60,827 bases of DNA from Paraburkholderia phosphatilytica (lineage in GTDB: Bacteria; Pseudomonadota; Gammaproteobacteria; Burkholderiales; Burkholderiaceae): positions 1 to 60,827 of the forward strand of contig NZ_QQOA01000045.1 in assembly GCF_003443895.1 (NCBI RefSeq), in the 5' to 3' direction. This document shows positions 1 to 9,280 of this stretch, piece by piece (the stretch's first letter is position 1; each line of letters opens with the position of its first letter). Both the position numbers and the translations under genes were made by a program. Under the pieces are notes generated by a model, which ran no database searches, was not told where the DNA came from, and saw nothing but the letters and a program-made list of their open reading frames with translations.

Positions 1-495
1 CGAGACGAGCGTGCCGATATAGCCGCCATCGGTTGCCGATTTCCGGATCTGCGCGACGATTGCCGGCGTCAGCTGCGGCGGCGTGATCGTGCCGTCAATC
101 ACAGGATCGGCGCGAAAACCGTCTTCGGTGATCTCGTTGACGAACGCGTTCGGCGTCCACAGCGACTGCACGCCCTGCCGGTCGACGTTGGGCAGAAACA
201 TCACCGCCTGGGTCGCCTTGTAGAGCCGCGTCAGCCCCTCAGGCGTCCAGATGCTGCCGTTGCGCGCACGCACCACCACGGTAATGCGGTTCGCGCCGAA
301 CAGGTCGTTGCGGTACTGCTGGAAGGTCTTGATGTACTCGTGGCCGATCGGCATCTGCTTCTCGAAGCCGGCCTCCATACGCAACTGCACGGCGAACACG
401 GCCATGACCGCGGTGAAGATGCCGATCGCGGCCAGCACGATCGCACGATGCCCGAAGAAGAGTTTCTCGAGACTGATGACAAAGCGATTCAACAC
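1..495 (-). CDS. RND/MMPL-family transporter, N-terminal part only
   Basis: The gene runs off the left edge; the first 165 codons are present. I chose the GTG at 495 because AAGGA lies just upstream; a TTG follows immediately. The protein begins with a short basic segment, then a hydrophobic helix at about residues 15-35, then a periplasmic region containing FEKQMPIGHEYIKTF, typical of MMPL/RND exporters that travel with DUF1302 and DUF1329 genes. It follows the DUF1302 gene by 65 bp on the same strand, so it is probably the third gene of that operon. The family moves hydrophobic substrates across the inner membrane; the substrate here is unknown. The missing C-terminal part prevents checking the transport motifs. 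Confidence 0.8.
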   Translation of the reverse strand, partial: MLNRFVISLEKLFFGHRAIVLAAIGIFTAVMAVFAVQLRMEAGFEKQMPIGHEYIKTFQQYRNDLFGANRITVVVRARNGSIWTPEGLTRLYKATQAVMFLPNVDRQGVQSLWTPNAFVNEITEDGFRADPVIDGTITPPQLTPAIVAQIRKSATDGGYIGTLVS

Positions 496-560
496 GGCGC
501 TATCCTTCAAGTAGATCGGCGGTGCGCATCAGTGCGCACCGCCTTGCTGCACTTGCGGCA

Positions 561-2390
561 CTAGAAATTGCGCGTCGCGAACATGCCCACGAAATTCCGG
601 TCCGCGTAAGGCTGCCCGACGGTCTGGTGACCGCCGAAGAACGCCGTGAAGTTGATGCCCGCCTGCCAGACCGTCGGGTTCTGGTTGAACAGCACGTAGA
701 AGTTCAGTGACTTCGCGCCCTGCAGGTAGTTGGCCGTGAAGGTCGGCGTATAGCCGTACAGCGCATCGGCGAAGGTGATGCCCGGCGTCACCTGCCAGCC
801 AGGAATCACCGTGCCGTCGTAGGTCCAGTTGAAGTCGACGGTCGCGCCCACCGAGCTCGCGGTCCCTTGCGCCTCGGCGATCGGATAGCCAAGGCCCGAG
901 CTGTTGTTCAGCCACGCGTAGTAGCCCGCGGCAGGCACCTGCGTGACGCTCTGGCCGTTGACCGTGCGCGTCACGCCGCTCGAACTCAGGCCCGGGTAGT
1001 AGATCCACGTCAGTTCGGCCGTCAGCACCGCGAGATCGGCGTGCAGCAGCTTCAGGAACGGATACTGGCTTTGCGTGAGGTTCAACTGCCCGTTGATGTC
1101 GTACTGGAATTTCTTCCGGTCCACCCACTGCTGGCAATCGACACCCGACACACCGTTCGTGTTCGCATCGAGCGCACCGCCTGCGCCGTAGCAGCTCGAC
1201 AGCGCCACGGCGTCGCGCGGCCGGTACGACAGCTCCGTGCCGATCGCCCAGTCGCCGAGGCCGAAATTCGCGCTGGCGCCGAACAGCTGCCGGTTCTGCA
1301 GATACGAAAACTGGTTCGAACCATTGGCCAGCGTCGACAGCACCGGCGACTTGTCCGTGTAGTTTTCGTAGTAGAAGCCGAAATTCACATCGAGGTTCTT
1401 CGGCCGGTAATTGAGCTTGAGACCGAATTCCGGCTTGAACTCGCTCGGCAGCCGGGTCGACACCGGAATGCCGAGCGAGTTGTACGGCGACCCCGCAAAC
1501 TGCCCGTTCACGAGGCCCTGATTGATGCCCGACAGCGTGGCGGAATTGCCCGAACTGGCGCCCGCGATAGTGCCGGCATCCACGCCGGCCACGTTGAAGT
1601 TGTTCGTGCTCACCGTATACGGCACGGCGCCGCGCCCGAAATTGTTGCTCACCGACCAGTACGAGCCGACCGGCGGATAGCGGTTGCCGTTCCATTGAAA
1701 CTGGTAGTAGCCCTCGGTGCTGAGGCCGCTTCCGAGCCCGGCCGCGAAACTCAGCATCGGCGCGGGTAACAGCGCCTGCTTGAGCTGCGTGCCCGGAATC
1801 AGCAGCTTCTGCACATCGACCGAGTTCGTCGCGTTGATGCCGTTCGTCGCGAAGTAGCTCTCGCCCCAGTTGATGACCTGATTGCCGAGCCGCACGTGCG
1901 CCGGTTCGCCGCCGATGTTGAAGTCCTTCTCGCCCCACAGATCGAGCAGCTGCGCGTTGTAGACCACCTGCGCCGACGCCGTGCTGGACAGCGGCGTGCG
2001 CGCGGTATCGCCGGCGAGGAAGTCGTACATGCCGGTGCCGCGGATCATGAACTTGTAGCCTTCGCTCGGCATCGTCAGCAGCAGCTCGCTGGTCGCGCTC
2101 AGATACGTACTGAACGGTTGCCCCTTCCGGTAGTTCAGGTCGCCCATGTCGCCGCCGCCCCACTGATTGACGTTGGCCGCGTCGCCACAGCCGTAGGCGT
2201 TCGGGTCGCCCGTCAGCGAACAGCTCGGACTCTTGGTGCGGATGCCGGCACCCGCTGTGAGATTCGATACCCACGAGCCGTTGAGATCGCCCAACCCCGT
2301 CGAAAAGTCGTAGCCCCAGGCGCTCGACGACGCGGCACCCAGTACGGCCAGCGACAGCGATACCGACTTGCTAACCCCTTTTGTTTTCAT
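561..2390 (-). CDS. DUF1302 family outer-membrane protein
   Basis: 609 aa. The start has a good Shine-Dalgarno sequence (AAGGA, spacing about 8). Residues 1-27 form a signal peptide ending near SSAWG. The mature part begins YDFSTGLGDLNGSW and is rich in aromatic and Asn/Gly residues in alternating stretches, with a C-terminal phenylalanine (ATRNF), as expected for an outer-membrane beta-barrel. DUF1302 proteins are typically found next to DUF1329 and RND transporters in Pseudomonas and Burkholderia and are linked to handling of hydrophobic compounds; the exact function is unproven. It lies 69 bp downstream of the DUF1329 gene and 65 bp upstream of the RND gene, so one operon is likely. Confidence 0.88.
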   Translation of the reverse strand: MKTKGVSKSVSLSLAVLGAASSSAWGYDFSTGLGDLNGSWVSNLTAGAGIRTKSPSCSLTGDPNAYGCGDAANVNQWGGGDMGDLNYRKGQPFSTYLSATSELLLTMPSEGYKFMIRGTGMYDFLAGDTARTPLSSTASAQVVYNAQLLDLWGEKDFNIGGEPAHVRLGNQVINWGESYFATNGINATNSVDVQKLLIPGTQLKQALLPAPMLSFAAGLGSGLSTEGYYQFQWNGNRYPPVGSYWSVSNNFGRGAVPYTVSTNNFNVAGVDAGTIAGASSGNSATLSGINQGLVNGQFAGSPYNSLGIPVSTRLPSEFKPEFGLKLNYRPKNLDVNFGFYYENYTDKSPVLSTLANGSNQFSYLQNRQLFGASANFGLGDWAIGTELSYRPRDAVALSSCYGAGGALDANTNGVSGVDCQQWVDRKKFQYDINGQLNLTQSQYPFLKLLHADLAVLTAELTWIYYPGLSSSGVTRTVNGQSVTQVPAAGYYAWLNNSSGLGYPIAEAQGTASSVGATVDFNWTYDGTVIPGWQVTPGITFADALYGYTPTFTANYLQGAKSLNFYVLFNQNPTVWQAGINFTAFFGGHQTVGQPYADRNFVGMFATRNF

Positions 2391-2459
2391 CTGGAATCCT
2401 TCACATTGTCGTCACACCGGGCGCGCGTCTCGCCGCGCGCCACGCCTGCATGGCCAGCT

Positions 2460-3821
2460 TCAGCGTTCGCTGATCGAGCGCAGGTTTTCCGAGGAGTAGT
2501 AGTTGGCCGAAAAACGCGGATCGCTCGAGCTCTCGAAGTAGTGCACGTCCTTGCCGGCGCCGATCACGGTCTGGTCGTCCACATAGCGGCCGTTGAGCAG
2601 GTTGTATTGCGCGAACGGCTCGATGTCGCAGGTGCCGCCCAGTTCCCAGATCGGAATCGGGTAGCCTTCCTTGGTCTTCCAGAGCTTGCCTTGCGCGTCG
2701 TAGTCTTCGCCGACCAGCGCGAGGTACGTGTCTTCGTCGAGGTACAGCACCTTCTTCTGCGACACGTGCCGCATGTTCGACTTCAGCGCCGCCTCGAGCA
2801 CGTAGACGCGATGCAGCTCATATCGCCGTGCCGAAGGATCGACCTGGTCGTTCTTGAAGACGTCGCTGGTAGACTTCCTGAAGTCGTACATCGCGAAATC
2901 GTTGTACGGCACGTACAGTTCCTTCTTGCCGACCAGCTTCCAGTCGAACCGGTCGATGTCGCCGTTGAAGAGCCAGGGTTCGTCCACCGTGTACTGGTTT
3001 TCGAAGCCGATCTGCGGCGCGTCGTAGTTGTAGGACGGCATGCGGCGCACGCGGCGCTGGCCCGGGAAGTAGTAGTACGCTTCGGCCTGGTTGTCCGCGA
3101 AATGGAAGGTCTGCACCACCGCCTGGCCCGCCATCGCCGCCGGCGAGTCGTAGCCGTAGTAGATCGAGAACAGCGGATCCTTCGCGCCGAGCGTATTGGC
3201 GCCCTTCGCGCCCCACGGGAAATACAGCGTCTGGCGGCTCGTTACCGAAATCCAGTCGGTGCTGCCCGGGCGAGGCGACACCATCGTGTAGACCTTGTCC
3301 CACTCGGCGCCGACGCCGCGATAGCGCGTCAGATAATTCCAGATCGCCTGCTGCCCGCTTTTGGCTCCGGGGAACGGCAGACCGGGCAGCACCGCGCTTT
3401 GCAGGTGATCGCCGGTCGGATCGAGTTTCGCGCCCTCGGCATTCTTCTTGATGTTCTCCTGCACCCAGTCCGGATAGCCGCAATCGCGGTGGGTGGGATA
3501 GACGTCCATCCGGTAACCCTTGACCTGCTTGAAGAGCGCGATCTGGCCGGGCGAGAGCTTGTCCGTGTACTTGTCCACGTTCGACGCGTCGATCGAGAAG
3601 AGCGGCTTTTCGTTCTTGTACTTCCAGTAGTCGCCGCGGAACTTGCCGTAGCTCCAGCCCGCCTGCGGCGCATCGCGGCCCGCGAAGGCCGGAATCGCGC
3701 CGTCGGCACTCGCAGCGCCTTCCGCGCCGGTCGCCGTCGGCGAGCCCGACGATTGGGCGAGCACTCCGGCAGCGATCGCAGTCAGTGCCGCAAGGACACC
3801 CGCTCTAGCCAGTCGTTTCAT
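2460..3821 (-). CDS. DUF1329 family periplasmic/outer-membrane-associated protein
   Basis: 453 aa. I chose the ATG at 3821 rather than upstream ATGs at 3836 and 3878 because AAGGAG sits 6 bases before it and the product then starts with a clean signal peptide (MKRLARAGVLAALTAIAAGVLA). The mature protein has the family pattern of repeated aromatic segments such as AYYYFPGQRRVRRMPSYNYD near residues 250-270. The fold is thought to be LolA/LolB-like, so a role in moving a hydrophobic ligand across the periplasm together with the DUF1302 barrel and RND pump is plausible inference. It is the first gene of the three-gene operon; a candidate AraC-type element lies about 130 bp upstream (3950-3965). 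Confidence 0.86.
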   Translation of the reverse strand: MKRLARAGVLAALTAIAAGVLAQSSGSPTATGAEGAASADGAIPAFAGRDAPQAGWSYGKFRGDYWKYKNEKPLFSIDASNVDKYTDKLSPGQIALFKQVKGYRMDVYPTHRDCGYPDWVQENIKKNAEGAKLDPTGDHLQSAVLPGLPFPGAKSGQQAIWNYLTRYRGVGAEWDKVYTMVSPRPGSTDWISVTSRQTLYFPWGAKGANTLGAKDPLFSIYYGYDSPAAMAGQAVVQTFHFADNQAEAYYYFPGQRRVRRMPSYNYDAPQIGFENQYTVDEPWLFNGDIDRFDWKLVGKKELYVPYNDFAMYDFRKSTSDVFKNDQVDPSARRYELHRVYVLEAALKSNMRHVSQKKVLYLDEDTYLALVGEDYDAQGKLWKTKEGYPIPIWELGGTCDIEPFAQYNLLNGRYVDDQTVIGAGKDVHYFESSSDPRFSANYYSSENLRSISER

Positions 3822-3949
3822 CTCCAACTCCTTCATCGCACGTTTCGTTATGGATTCCGAATTAAACAGGTGTGACAAAGATCGCAGATCTGCTTCCTGT
3901 CATGCGCCTGGTTCGTTGGTGGAAATCTAGAGGTAACAAAAAGAACGCT

Positions 3950-3965
3950 TTAGCCGAAATTGGCA
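3950..3965 (-). promoter_or_regulatory. Candidate AraC-type activator box, copy 1 (DUF1329 operon)
   Basis: On the plus strand this reads TTAGCCGAAATTGGCA. It matches 14 of 16 positions of the element before the ALDH gene (7109-7124). A possible -10 (CTAGAT on the minus strand, 3930-3925) lies 20 bp downstream in the direction of the DUF1329 gene, a position suited to an activator overlapping the -35. Assignment to the AraC regulator at 7239 is inference. Confidence 0.55.
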
Positions 3966-4023
3966 AACGGCATCGGCGAACGGCGGGTGAATACCCGAGT
4001 CGGGCGGCCAGCGGACACTGCAG

Positions 4024-4065
4024 GCAAAAAGAAAGCCCTTGCGATCCGCTCAGGACCGCAAGGGC
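4024..4065 (-). terminator. Rho-independent terminator of the aminotransferase transcript
   Basis: A perfect 9-bp stem (GCCCTTGCG with CGCAAGGGC, arms at 4035-4043 and 4057-4065) is followed on the minus strand by a T-rich run (CTTTCTTTTT). It lies 34 bp past the stop codon of the aminotransferase gene and so ends the ALDH-aminotransferase transcript before the DUF1329 promoter. Confidence 0.9.
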
Positions 4066-4098
4066 GCGAGGATGCCGCGTTGCGAACCGCGGCAGTCT

Positions 4099-5442
4099 TT
4101 ACGGACTGAAAGGCACTTTCTCGAAACCGGCAGCGAGGCCCTGCACGAGCGCGTCGATCTGCTCGCGCTGGATCACGAGCGGCGGCGACAGAATGATCTT
4201 GGTGCCGACCGGCCGCACGATCACGCCGGCTTCACGCGCGACTTCCGCGACGGCCTGCGCGTAGCCGGACGCGGGATCGACCGGTTCGCGCGTCGCGCGG
4301 TCGGCGACGAGGTCGAGCGCCACCATCAGCCCCTTGCCGCGCACTTCGCCGACTGCCTCGAAGCGCGCGGGGAAGTCCCGCAACTGCTCGAGCAGATAGC
4401 TGCCCTGGCGTTTCGCATTGCCAGGCAGGTCTTCGTCGACGACGATCTTCAGGTTCGCCAGCGCCGCCGCGCACGCCACCGGATGGCCCGCATACGTATA
4501 GCCGTGCATGATCGCGCCGGAAAAATCGCTGTTGTTCGCGAACGCCGCCTCGATGCGCGCATTGACGGTCGTGGCGCCGAGCGGCACATAACCGGACGAG
4601 ATGCCTTTCGCGAGGCACATGATGTCGGGCTTCACGCCCCAGCCCCGGCTGCCGAACAGGTCGCCCGAACGGCCGAAGCCGGTCACGATTTCGTCCGCGA
4701 TCAACAGCACGCCGTATCGATCGCAGACCTCGCGCACGAGCGGCCAGTAGTTCGCGGGCGGCACGATGACGCCGCCCGCACCCTGAATCGGCTCGGCAAT
4801 GAATGCCGCGACCGTATCGGGGCTCTGGAACACGATCTCGCGCTCCAGCAGCATCGCGCAGATGCGGCCCAGTTCCTCCGGGTCCTGCGTGAACGGATTG
4901 CGATAGAGCCACGGTGTCTCGACGTGAAAGCAGCCAGGAAGGTTCGGTTCGTAGTTGCGCCGGAACACCGTGTTGCCGTTCACCGACGCGCCGCCAAAGT
5001 GCGTGCCGTGATAGCCCTGTTTCAGCGAAATGAACTTGGTGCGATCCGGCTGTCCTTCGAGGCGCCAGTATTGGCGTGCGAGCTTCAGCGCGGTTTCGAC
5101 CGCATCCGAGCCGCCCGAGCTGTACACGACGCGCCGCATCCCCTCCTGTTCGAGCAGACCGGTCAGCACCGACGACAGCTCTTCGGCGCGTGGATGCGAA
5201 ATGCCGTCGAAGAGCTGGAAATATTCGAGCTCGTCCAGCTGCTTCGTGATCGCTTCCTTCACTTCGCGCCGGTTGTGGCCCACGTTCACATTCCACAACC
5301 CCGCCACACCGTCGACGAGCTTGCGGCCGCGGTCGTCGAACACATGGCAGCCGTCGCCGCGCACGATCCGGATCGGTTCGCGCGCCTTCATCTCGTTCGG
5401 ATGCAGCATTGGATGCCAGAAGCGGGACTCCTGGTAACTCAT
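4099..5442 (-). CDS. Class III (omega) aminotransferase
   Basis: 447 aa, PLP-dependent, fold type I. The ATG at 5442 has GGAGG 6 bases upstream and gives the usual N-terminus (MSYQESRFWHPMLHPNEM); an ATG 33 bp earlier lacks this. Visible signatures are SSGGSDAVETALKLARQYW, the Asp of ADEIVTGFGRSG at about residue 250 that pairs with the pyridine nitrogen, and the PLP lysine of LAKGISSG at about residue 279. The family moves a terminal amino group from amines or omega-amino acids to pyruvate or 2-oxoglutarate. It lies 76 bp downstream of an aldehyde dehydrogenase, so the pair can convert an amine to a carboxylic acid. The substrate cannot be read from sequence. Confidence 0.9.
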   Translation of the reverse strand: MSYQESRFWHPMLHPNEMKAREPIRIVRGDGCHVFDDRGRKLVDGVAGLWNVNVGHNRREVKEAITKQLDELEYFQLFDGISHPRAEELSSVLTGLLEQEGMRRVVYSSGGSDAVETALKLARQYWRLEGQPDRTKFISLKQGYHGTHFGGASVNGNTVFRRNYEPNLPGCFHVETPWLYRNPFTQDPEELGRICAMLLEREIVFQSPDTVAAFIAEPIQGAGGVIVPPANYWPLVREVCDRYGVLLIADEIVTGFGRSGDLFGSRGWGVKPDIMCLAKGISSGYVPLGATTVNARIEAAFANNSDFSGAIMHGYTYAGHPVACAAALANLKIVVDEDLPGNAKRQGSYLLEQLRDFPARFEAVGEVRGKGLMVALDLVADRATREPVDPASGYAQAVAEVAREAGVIVRPVGTKIILSPPLVIQREQIDALVQGLAAGFEKVPFSP

Positions 5443-5518
5443 CGTGACCTCCTTCGTTCGAAACATTCGCGGCACCGCGCCCTGCGATTCACTGCTTCGG
5501 GGCTGCGGCGTCGCACGA

Positions 5519-7024
5519 TCAATGCGCGATACAGACCGACTTCAGCTCGGTGAAGCCATCGATCGCCTGGCGGCCGAACTCGCGGCCGATGCCGGACTGC
5601 TTGAAACCGCCGAACGGCATGCCCGGATCGAGCGGAATATGGCAATTCACCCACACGGTGCCCGCCTGGATCTCGGGAATCAGGTTGAGCGCGGCCTTCA
5701 GGTCGTTGGTCCAGAGGCTGGCCGTGAGACCGTACGGTGTATCGTTCGCCATCCTGATCGCATCGGCGGTGTCGTCGAACGGAATCGCGACGAGCACCGG
5801 GCCGAAGATTTCCTCGCGAGCCACGGTGGCGTCCTGGGCGACGCCGGTGATCACGGCCGGCTTCACGTAGTAGCCGTCGCGATCCGGCGTGTCGCCGCCG
5901 CATAGCAGCGTCGCGCCTTCGGCACGGCCGCGGGCGATGCTGGCCGCGACGGCGTCGCGATGCCGCGCGGACACGAGCGGGTTGATCTGCGCGGCGGGAT
6001 CGAGTCCCGGTCCGAGCGTCATCGAACCCGCCGCCGCGGCGAGCGCGTCGGTGATCTGCGCGAAGCGGCTGCGATGCACGTAGAGACGCGATGCCGCGGC
6101 GCACACCTGCCCCTGGTTGAAGAACGCGCCGGCCAGCACGCCCTGCACGACCTGGTCGGCGTCGACGTCGTCCAGCATCACGATCGGATTCTTGCCGCCG
6201 AGTTCGAGCGAGAAACGCGTCATGTTCTGCACGGCCGCGGTGCCGACGAGCTTGCCGGTGCGCGTCGAACCGGTGAACGAGATCTTGCTGACGACCGGAT
6301 GCCGGACCAGCGCGTCGCCCGCAACGGCGCCGCCCGTCACGACGTTGAACACGCCCGGCGGCACGCCCGCTTCGCTCGCCACCCGCGCGAGCAGCAACGC
6401 TGTGAGCGGCGTTTCGGGCGACGGCTTGATCACGATCGAGCAGCCGCTCGCGAGCGCCGGAATCAGTTTCCAGACGGCGATCATCAGCGGGAAATTCCAC
6501 GGCACGATGCCCGCGACCACGCCGACCGGCTCGCGCCGCGTGTACGCGGTAAAGCGTGCGCCGGGCGGAAACGGGATCGACACGTCCATCGTCTCGCCGG
6601 TGATCTTGGTCGCCCAGCCCGCCATATAGCGGATGTATTCGACCGTCGCGCCAACCTCGACCGCACGCGCGATATTGATCGACTTGCCCTGATTGAGCGT
6701 TTCCAGCTGGGCGAACGTTTCGCCGTTCGCCTCGAGCGCATCGGCGAGCTTCAGCAGGATCCGCTCGCGATCCGCGGGCCTCAGCTTGCGCCACACGCCG
6801 CTTTCGAACGCGCGCGCGGCGCTGCTGACGGCGGCATCGACATCCGCGGCATTCGCATCGATCACCTGCGCGATGCGGGTGCCGGTCGCCGGGCCGAACA
6901 CGTCGAGCCGCGCCGACGATTGCCCGGCATGCCAGCCGCCATCGATAAAGAGACCATGTTCGCGCGCCACGAAAGACGCGACCTCGTCGCTGATCGCGAC
7001 CATTCCACTGCCCTGGCTTTCCAT
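5519..7024 (-). CDS. Aldehyde dehydrogenase, phenylacetaldehyde dehydrogenase (FeaB)-like
   Basis: 501 aa, full length for NAD(P)-dependent ALDH. The ATG at 7024 has AGGAG 5 bases upstream. Catalytic residues are present: Asn177 (PWNFPL), Glu274 (LELGGK) and nucleophile Cys308 (NQGQVCAA). Segments such as REHGLFIDGG, LETLNQGKSI and INPLVSARHRDAV resemble phenylacetaldehyde dehydrogenases, judged from memory and not by search. It is first in the operon with the aminotransferase; a candidate activator box and -10 (TATGAT, 7087-7082) lie upstream. With the adjacent homoprotocatechuate operon, oxidation of an arylacetaldehyde from an aromatic amine is a reasonable inference; a general aminoaldehyde role remains possible. 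Confidence 0.88.
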   Translation of the reverse strand: MESQGSGMVAISDEVASFVAREHGLFIDGGWHAGQSSARLDVFGPATGTRIAQVIDANAADVDAAVSSAARAFESGVWRKLRPADRERILLKLADALEANGETFAQLETLNQGKSINIARAVEVGATVEYIRYMAGWATKITGETMDVSIPFPPGARFTAYTRREPVGVVAGIVPWNFPLMIAVWKLIPALASGCSIVIKPSPETPLTALLLARVASEAGVPPGVFNVVTGGAVAGDALVRHPVVSKISFTGSTRTGKLVGTAAVQNMTRFSLELGGKNPIVMLDDVDADQVVQGVLAGAFFNQGQVCAAASRLYVHRSRFAQITDALAAAAGSMTLGPGLDPAAQINPLVSARHRDAVAASIARGRAEGATLLCGGDTPDRDGYYVKPAVITGVAQDATVAREEIFGPVLVAIPFDDTADAIRMANDTPYGLTASLWTNDLKAALNLIPEIQAGTVWVNCHIPLDPGMPFGGFKQSGIGREFGRQAIDGFTELKSVCIAH

Positions 7025-7108
7025 ATGCTCCTCGCTCTCCTCGTGCCGCCTTCGTTCGGGAGAACGTGGCGGTGCCAGGACATCATAGAAAGCACAGGAG
7101 CGGCGCCG

Positions 7109-7124
7109 TTAGCCCAAATCGGCA
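7109..7124 (-). promoter_or_regulatory. Candidate AraC-type activator box, copy 2 (ALDH-aminotransferase operon)
   Basis: The plus strand reads TTAGCCCAAATCGGCA; with two further bases at its left end it matches the copy at 15160-15175 at 17 of 18 positions. A TATGAT -10 candidate on the minus strand (7087-7082) lies about 21 bp downstream and the ALDH start is 84 bp away. The position suits a class II activator site. The presumed binder is the EutR-like protein encoded next door. Confidence 0.6.
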
Positions 7125-7238
7125 CATCTGCGGGATGCATGGAAACGCCTGCGGGTCCGCGGGTTCATGCGTCCCGCGCAGGACTGCGGACAGGTGACAA
7201 AACGGGTTCAGGCCGTTGCAGGGATCGGAAAGAGAAGC

Positions 7239-8246
7239 CTAGTGAAACGTCGAGCGCAGGGACGCGCCGGAGGTTTCGAAACGCTTCGTATCGGAGGGCA
7301 GCTCGCCGAACAGCGACTTGTAGTCCGCGGTGAAGTGGCTCAGGTGAAAGAAGCCGAAGCGCGCGGCCGCGTCGCCGATCGACAGCGCCGCGCGCGTCGA
7401 GGTCATCAACGCGCGGCGCACCTCCGACAGGCGAATGGCGCGCAGATAACCCAGTGGCGTCGTATTCGCGACGCGCTGGAAGCTGTTCTGCAACGTACGG
7501 CGGCTCACGCGCAGCATGCGGCACAGATCGAGCACGGTGACCGGCTCGGTGCCGCCCGCCAGCACGATCTCGCGGCTCTTGCGCACGAGATCGCAACTCA
7601 CCGCGTCGGTCAGGTCCGCCTTGCGGTCGGACGCGTCGTCGGTCAGCACGTCGAGCAGAATGCCGAGCATCGTATGCCGGAACATCTTCTGCGCGTGCAG
7701 CGACTCGAACATGGCCTCGTTCTGCGTCGCCGCGCCGAACGCATCGCCGAGACGTCTGACCGCGTTCGCATAGCACAGCGGATCGGTCGCCAACGGACGT
7801 CCACGGCAGCGCTGCGTGGACCACGCGAGCTGCATGCACTCGACCAGTTCGGCGAGTTCGTCGGCATCGAAGGTCAGGATCAGCGTGTCCATGCCTTCGG
7901 CGACATGAAACACGAAGTCCTCGCGGCTCGCGAGCGCATGCAGCGAGTTCTGCTCGAACCTGCGCCCTTGCAGCGTCGCGTCACCGGGCACGTGCAGCGG
8001 AACCGCGAAGCTCACCCCGCCGACGGGCGCGGCGCCGTATTGCGCGACGCGCTGATTGAAGACCTCGCGGAACACGTGCAGGCGATCGACGACGACCTGC
8101 GTCAGCAGGCATTGAATCCGGCCGGACGTAATCTGATAGTAAGACTGATCCCAGCCCGCCAGCGCATTCGCGTGGAGTTGAGCATCGTCGAACTGGGCGA
8201 TCTGAACCGCCATCCCGAACCACCGTTGACAGGGCTCGCGCGCCAT
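7239..8246 (-). CDS. AraC-family transcriptional regulator, EutR-like
   Basis: 335 aa from the first ATG; a second ATG at 8213 (MAVQIAQFDD) is equally possible, since neither has a strong ribosome site. The N-terminal 200 residues are a ligand-binding domain. The C-terminal 100 residues carry a double helix-turn-helix with TVLDLCRMLRVSRRTLQNSF and a second helix around GFFHLSHFTADYKSLFGELP, which closely resembles EutR, the ethanolamine-operon activator. It lies between the hpa operon and the ALDH-aminotransferase operon, all on the minus strand. The neighbours suggest it senses an amine or aldehyde and activates promoters carrying the TTAGCC-type box found three times in this window. Confidence 0.87.
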   Translation of the reverse strand: MAREPCQRWFGMAVQIAQFDDAQLHANALAGWDQSYYQITSGRIQCLLTQVVVDRLHVFREVFNQRVAQYGAAPVGGVSFAVPLHVPGDATLQGRRFEQNSLHALASREDFVFHVAEGMDTLILTFDADELAELVECMQLAWSTQRCRGRPLATDPLCYANAVRRLGDAFGAATQNEAMFESLHAQKMFRHTMLGILLDVLTDDASDRKADLTDAVSCDLVRKSREIVLAGGTEPVTVLDLCRMLRVSRRTLQNSFQRVANTTPLGYLRAIRLSEVRRALMTSTRAALSIGDAAARFGFFHLSHFTADYKSLFGELPSDTKRFETSGASLRSTFH

Positions 8247-8494
8247 ATCGGCACACGTCGCCAGTAAATGGAGCCGTCGAACGCGCGCACCTGCCGGCAG
8301 TGCACCGGCTCTGTGCGAACACGCGGACCCTTCAGCATAACGACCGCTGCTGGACGACAGCGTGCAATATCTGCGCCGGGTCGCCTATCGGGATTAATCC
8401 GGTTCCGCGGCTCCGCGGTGGGTGAACCAGGCGATGCGATGCGCTGCCGCGCCTTCAACGATGCGAGCGGTCGGTGTCGTGATCGCGATGGCTC

Positions 8495-9271
8495 TCAGAC
8501 AAGCGCCGCCTTGTACGAAGCAGCCAGCTCCGCGGCCGCGCGGCTCAGCAACCCGGTATCGCTGCCGACCGCGACGAAGGTCGCGCCCGCCGCGAGATAG
8601 TCTTCGGCGATCGGCCGGTCGGCCGCTAGCACACCCGCCGCTTTTCCCGCGGCCCGCACCGCGCGGATACCCGCGCAGATCGCTTCGCGCACCGCCGCTT
8701 CGCCGGGCCTGCCGAGATACCCCATCGACGCACTCAGATCCGCCGGCCCGAAAAACACGCCGTCGATGCCGTCGACCCGCGCGATCTCCGCGAGATTCGA
8801 CATCGCCGAGACCGTCTCGACCTGCACGAGCACGCAGAGTTCGTCCGCCGCGTTCTGCAGATAGCCCGGCACGCGGTTCCAGCGCGACGCGCGCGCTAGC
8901 GCGCTGCCCACACCGCGAATGCCGTGCGGCGGGTAACGCGTCGCGGCGACCGCTTCCGCGGCCTGCTCCACGGTGTCGATCATCGGCAGCAGCAGCGTCT
9001 GCACGCCGATGTCCAGCAGCTGCTTGACGATCGCGGGGTCGCTGCGCACCGGGCGTACGACCGGATGAGTCGGATAGGCGGCGACAGCCTGCAGTTGCGC
9101 GAGCGTGCTGCGCACGTCGTTGGGTGCGTGCTCGTTGTCGATCAGCAGCCAGTCGAAGCCGGTGGTCGCGAGCACTTCAGTCACATAGGCATCGGCCAGC
9201 GCGGCCCACAGACCGATCTGCGGTGTACCCGCGGCGAGTGCGCGTTTGAATGCGTTGTGCGGAGCGGACAT
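8495..9271 (-). CDS. hpaI: 4-hydroxy-2-oxoheptanedioate aldolase
   Basis: 258 aa from the ATG at 9271; a GTG three codons upstream abuts the hpaH stop and is an alternative. HpcH/HpaI family class II pyruvate aldolase. Visible motifs are FDWLLIDNEHAPND near residue 43, GVQTLLLPMIDT, VQVETVSAMSNL with the metal-binding Glu, and GVFFGPADLSASMG with the metal-binding Asp. It cleaves 4-hydroxy-2-oxoheptanedioate to pyruvate and succinate semialdehyde, the last step of the homoprotocatechuate pathway. It is the final gene of the hpa operon, immediately after hpaH, in the expected order. Confidence 0.93.
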   Translation of the reverse strand: MSAPHNAFKRALAAGTPQIGLWAALADAYVTEVLATTGFDWLLIDNEHAPNDVRSTLAQLQAVAAYPTHPVVRPVRSDPAIVKQLLDIGVQTLLLPMIDTVEQAAEAVAATRYPPHGIRGVGSALARASRWNRVPGYLQNAADELCVLVQVETVSAMSNLAEIARVDGIDGVFFGPADLSASMGYLGRPGEAAVREAICAGIRAVRAAGKAAGVLAADRPIAEDYLAAGATFVAVGSDTGLLSRAAAELAASYKAALV

Positions 9272-9280
9272 GGCAATCAC

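Noticed and set aside
529..2274. Long overlapping frames inside the DUF1302 gene
   Set aside because: They are Arg/Ala-rich alternate-frame readings of high-G+C coding DNA, lack ribosome sites and show no family motif.
1896..3875. 659-codon plus-strand frame opposite DUF1302/DUF1329
   Set aside because: Composition is Arg/His/Val-rich as expected of the complement of a real gene, and it spans two real minus-strand genes.
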